Shown piece after piece: positions 5,250 to 7,383 of a DNA stretch of 7,383 nucleotides (its first letter is position 1; each line of letters starts with the position of its first letter). The notes beneath the pieces were generated by a model. The model searched no databases and was not told the origin of the DNA. It saw only the letters and a program-made list of their open reading frames with translations. The stretch lies in the NCBI GenBank assembly GCA_910579055.1, contig CAJTSU010000173.1:1-7383 (forward strand), read 5' to 3'. The DNA comes from an uncultured Mailhella sp. (lineage in GTDB: Bacteria; Desulfobacterota; Desulfovibrionia; Desulfovibrionales; Desulfovibrionaceae). The position numbers and the translations under genes are program-made.

Positions 5250-7289
5250 ATGGCGGAAGCCCATACCAGAGAATTCCGCGCGGAAACGCGGAAAGTTTTG
5301 AATATTCTTACGCATTCCCTGTACACCAACCGGGAGATCTTTCTGCGGGAGCTCTTGTCCAACGCTTCGGACGCGCTGGAAAAAGTGCGCTTCATGCAAA
5401 GCAAGGGCGAAAGCCTGCGCGACGCCGACCTGCCGTTGGAAATCCGCATCACGCTGGACAAGGAAAACAAAATCCTGTCCGTGGCTGATACCGGCATAGG
5501 CATGACGGAAGAAGAAATGATTGAGAACCTGGGCACCATTGCCAAATCAGGTTCCGAGCAATTCCTGAAAGACAGGGAAAAAGACGCGCCGCAGTCCGAA
5601 GGTTCGGCCGAAAGCACAGAGGAAGCCGACAAGGCTGAACCGAATGCGGAAGCGACAAACGTTGAAGAGGAAGACCGTCTTGCTCCGGACGATGCTCCCC
5701 GCTCCGACGCATCGCAGATCATCGGCCGTTTCGGCGTGGGCTTTTATTCGGTCTTCATGGTTGCGGACAAGGTGGAAGTGACCTCGGTATCCGCGCAGGG
5801 TGACGGCGCAGCCCATGTCTGGACTTCAAACGGCAGCGGAACCTTTACCATTCGCGAGCTTTCCGGCGACGAGGCCAAAGACCTCAAGCGCGGCACCACA
5901 GTGAAAGCCTGGCTTAAGGAGGACGCCTCCGACTTTCTGGAAAAATTCCGTATTGAATCAGTGATCCGGCGGCATTCCAATTTCCTGCCCTTCCCCATTC
6001 TGGTTGACGGTGAACGTTTCAACACCACTCCGGCGCTGTGGCGGGAGCCGAAATTCTCCATAAAAAAAGAACAGTACGACGACTTTTACCGCTATCTGAC
6101 CTACGACTCCAAAGCGTCGCTGGATGTCATTCATCTTTCCGTGGACGCGCCGGTGCAGTTCACCACGCTGATTTTCATTCCGGACAGCGAACAGGATCTG
6201 TTCCGCGAGCAGCGGGACGAATGGGGGCTGGATCTGTATGTACGGCGCGTGCTCATCGCCAAGGACAATCATGACCTCATTCCCAACTACCTTGCCTTCC
6301 TCAAGGGTGTGGTGGACACAGAAGACCTGCCCCTGAACATCTCCCGCGAAACGTTGCAGGAAAACGTGGTACTGCGCAAGATTTCGCAGACCATTGTACG
6401 GCAGGTGTTGAGTCATCTGGAACGCATGGCGAAGAATGACAAGGAAAAGTATGCCGCGTTCTGGAAGCTGCACGGCAAATACTTCAAATTCGCCTTCAAC
6501 GACTTTGTCTACCGTGACCGGGTAGCGCCGCTCATGCGCTTCGCCACCACCTGGACGCCCGAAGGCGGAGCGCAGGGCAAAGACGCCGAACTGACCAGTT
6601 TTGACGAATACCTGAGCCGCATGAAAGCGGATCAGAAGCATATCTGGTACATCGCCGCGCCCTCGCGGGAAGCCGCCCTGCTCAACCCGCACTTTGAGCG
6701 TTTCCGCCGCAAGGGCATCGAGGCGCTGATCCTTACCGACGCCGTGGATGAATTCGCGCTGGAAGGTCTGGGCAAATACAGGGATCACGAGTTCAAGACC
6801 GTGGAACAGGCGGCTGCCGCCGATCTTGACGCCTTCCCCGATGTGGAGGACGCCGCACCCGCGGCTGCGCCCCTGGAAGAGGAAGACAAGGCAAGCTTTG
6901 ACAAGCTGGTGGAACGCATGAAGGCCATTCTCGGCGATCAGGTCAAGGGCGTGCGCGTGTCCGACCGCCTGGCGGGCAGCCCCGCGTTGCTGGCTTCCGA
7001 GGACGGCGTGAGTTCTTCCATGGAAAAATTCATGCGCGTCATGCAAAAAGACGACAGCATTCCGAAAAAGATTCTGGAACTGAATCCGGATCATCCTCTG
7101 CTGCGCGCTCTGCTCCGCATCTACAAAGCCGATCCCGAAAACGGGCTGGTGGAAAACATTACCCGCAACCTTTTTGACAACACCCTGCTGCTCGACGGCT
7201 ACCTCAATGACCCCTACGCCATGGCCGAACGCAGCCTGAAGCTTATGGGCGAGGCCGCAGGCTGGTACGCCGATTTGCGGAAGCTGTAA
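5250..7289 (+). CDS. htpG: Molecular chaperone HtpG (bacterial Hsp90)
   Basis: This 679-residue cytosolic ATP-dependent chaperone is the bacterial Hsp90, which remodels client proteins, often with DnaK. The GHKL ATPase domain shows FLRELLSNASDALEK with catalytic E34 and N38, VADTGIGM with D80 (81-85 following), GTIAKSG (95-101) and GRFGVGFYS (159-167). The middle domain has PLNISRETLQ (361-370), with R366 the expected ATP-contacting arginine. The C-terminal dimerisation domain includes LNPDHPLL (611-618). It is about 55 residues longer than E. coli HtpG (624), mainly because of an acidic, low-complexity insertion at about 108-154 within the ATP-lid region. An Ala/Glu/Asp-rich linker lies at about 520-547. 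ATG 5250 is chosen because AAGGAG (5237-5242) precedes it by 7 nt and MAEAHTREF aligns with the family start. The frame stays open upstream to 5001, but that part overlaps the membrane protein gene. Confidence 0.97.
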   Translation: MAEAHTREFRAETRKVLNILTHSLYTNREIFLRELLSNASDALEKVRFMQSKGESLRDADLPLEIRITLDKENKILSVADTGIGMTEEEMIENLGTIAKSGSEQFLKDREKDAPQSEGSAESTEEADKAEPNAEATNVEEEDRLAPDDAPRSDASQIIGRFGVGFYSVFMVADKVEVTSVSAQGDGAAHVWTSNGSGTFTIRELSGDEAKDLKRGTTVKAWLKEDASDFLEKFRIESVIRRHSNFLPFPILVDGERFNTTPALWREPKFSIKKEQYDDFYRYLTYDSKASLDVIHLSVDAPVQFTTLIFIPDSEQDLFREQRDEWGLDLYVRRVLIAKDNHDLIPNYLAFLKGVVDTEDLPLNISRETLQENVVLRKISQTIVRQVLSHLERMAKNDKEKYAAFWKLHGKYFKFAFNDFVYRDRVAPLMRFATTWTPEGGAQGKDAELTSFDEYLSRMKADQKHIWYIAAPSREAALLNPHFERFRRKGIEALILTDAVDEFALEGLGKYRDHEFKTVEQAAAADLDAFPDVEDAAPAAAPLEEEDKASFDKLVERMKAILGDQVKGVRVSDRLAGSPALLASEDGVSSSMEKFMRVMQKDDSIPKKILELNPDHPLLRALLRIYKADPENGLVENITRNLFDNTLLLDGYLNDPYAMAERSLKLMGEAAGWYADLRKL

Positions 7290-7301
7290 AAATACACGTC
7301 T

Positions 7302-7381
7302 CGCGCAACGCCATCAACACGATTCTGCAACAGAGCGTAAAAGTAGGCTCTGTTGCAGAACCGTGTTGATGGCGTTGCGCG
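7302..7381. repeat. 35-bp inverted repeat immediately downstream of htpG
   Basis: Positions 7302-7336 pair with 7347-7381 around a 10-nt loop. The only imperfection is A7322 opposite C7361; in minus-strand RNA this becomes a G-U wobble, so that transcript would be fully paired. It starts 12 nt after the htpG stop. On the minus strand a TATTTTT run follows about 9 nt beyond the stem. The right arm begins GGCTCTGTTGCA (7346-7357), which resembles the terminal inverted repeats of some IS6-like insertion sequences from memory. It may therefore be a pair of IS ends, a bidirectional terminator or a small palindromic element. The window stops 2 nt past the stem. Confidence 0.8.
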
Positions 7382-7383
7382 TA

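Noticed and set aside
5958..7094. Long minus-strand open frame (378 codons) opposite htpG
   Set aside because: It lies wholly inside the unambiguous htpG gene, and its translation shows no domain pattern.

Overview
The window (about 55-60% G+C by eye) reads as an anaerobic Gram-negative bacterium. A member of the Desulfovibrionaceae (Desulfovibrio/Bilophila-like) would fit a tungsten/molybdenum aldehyde:ferredoxin oxidoreductase paired with a sigma-54 activator and a free-standing HtpG. This placement is an inference from gene content and base composition; no rRNA or other taxonomic marker is present.

Layout: positions 1-177 are non-coding and lie downstream of the first gene; they hold a G/C-rich hairpin. 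Positions 178-1896 (minus) encode an aldehyde ferredoxin oxidoreductase (AOR)-family enzyme. Positions 1897-2163 form a 267-nt divergent control region. Positions 2164-4131 (plus) encode an AcoR-type sigma-54-dependent activator (GAF-like sensor, PAS-like segment, AAA+, Fis-type HTH). Positions 4243-5109 (plus) encode an unrecognised multi-pass membrane protein. Positions 5250-7289 (plus) encode the chaperone HtpG, which carries an unusually long acidic insertion in its ATP-lid region. Positions 7302-7381 form a 35-bp inverted repeat that reaches the edge of the window.

The best-supported regulatory story is in the divergent region. A near-consensus sigma-54 promoter (GG-N10-GC, 1962-1978, minus strand) points at the AOR gene. 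About 115-150 bp upstream of it lie two palindromes with identical ACATGT cores exactly 11 bp apart (2092-2111), suited to an enhancer bound by the adjacent activator. An IHF-like sequence lies between them. The simplest model is that the activator senses a small molecule, perhaps an aldehyde or its precursor, and switches on the divergently transcribed AOR gene through sigma-54 RNA polymerase.

The membrane protein and htpG appear unrelated to that circuit. Inverted repeats separate the regulator, membrane protein and htpG genes, which suggests separate transcription units. Hairpin-forming sequence at both ends suggests the window may be a complete assembly contig broken at repeats. No novel multi-gene defence or mobile system is evident.
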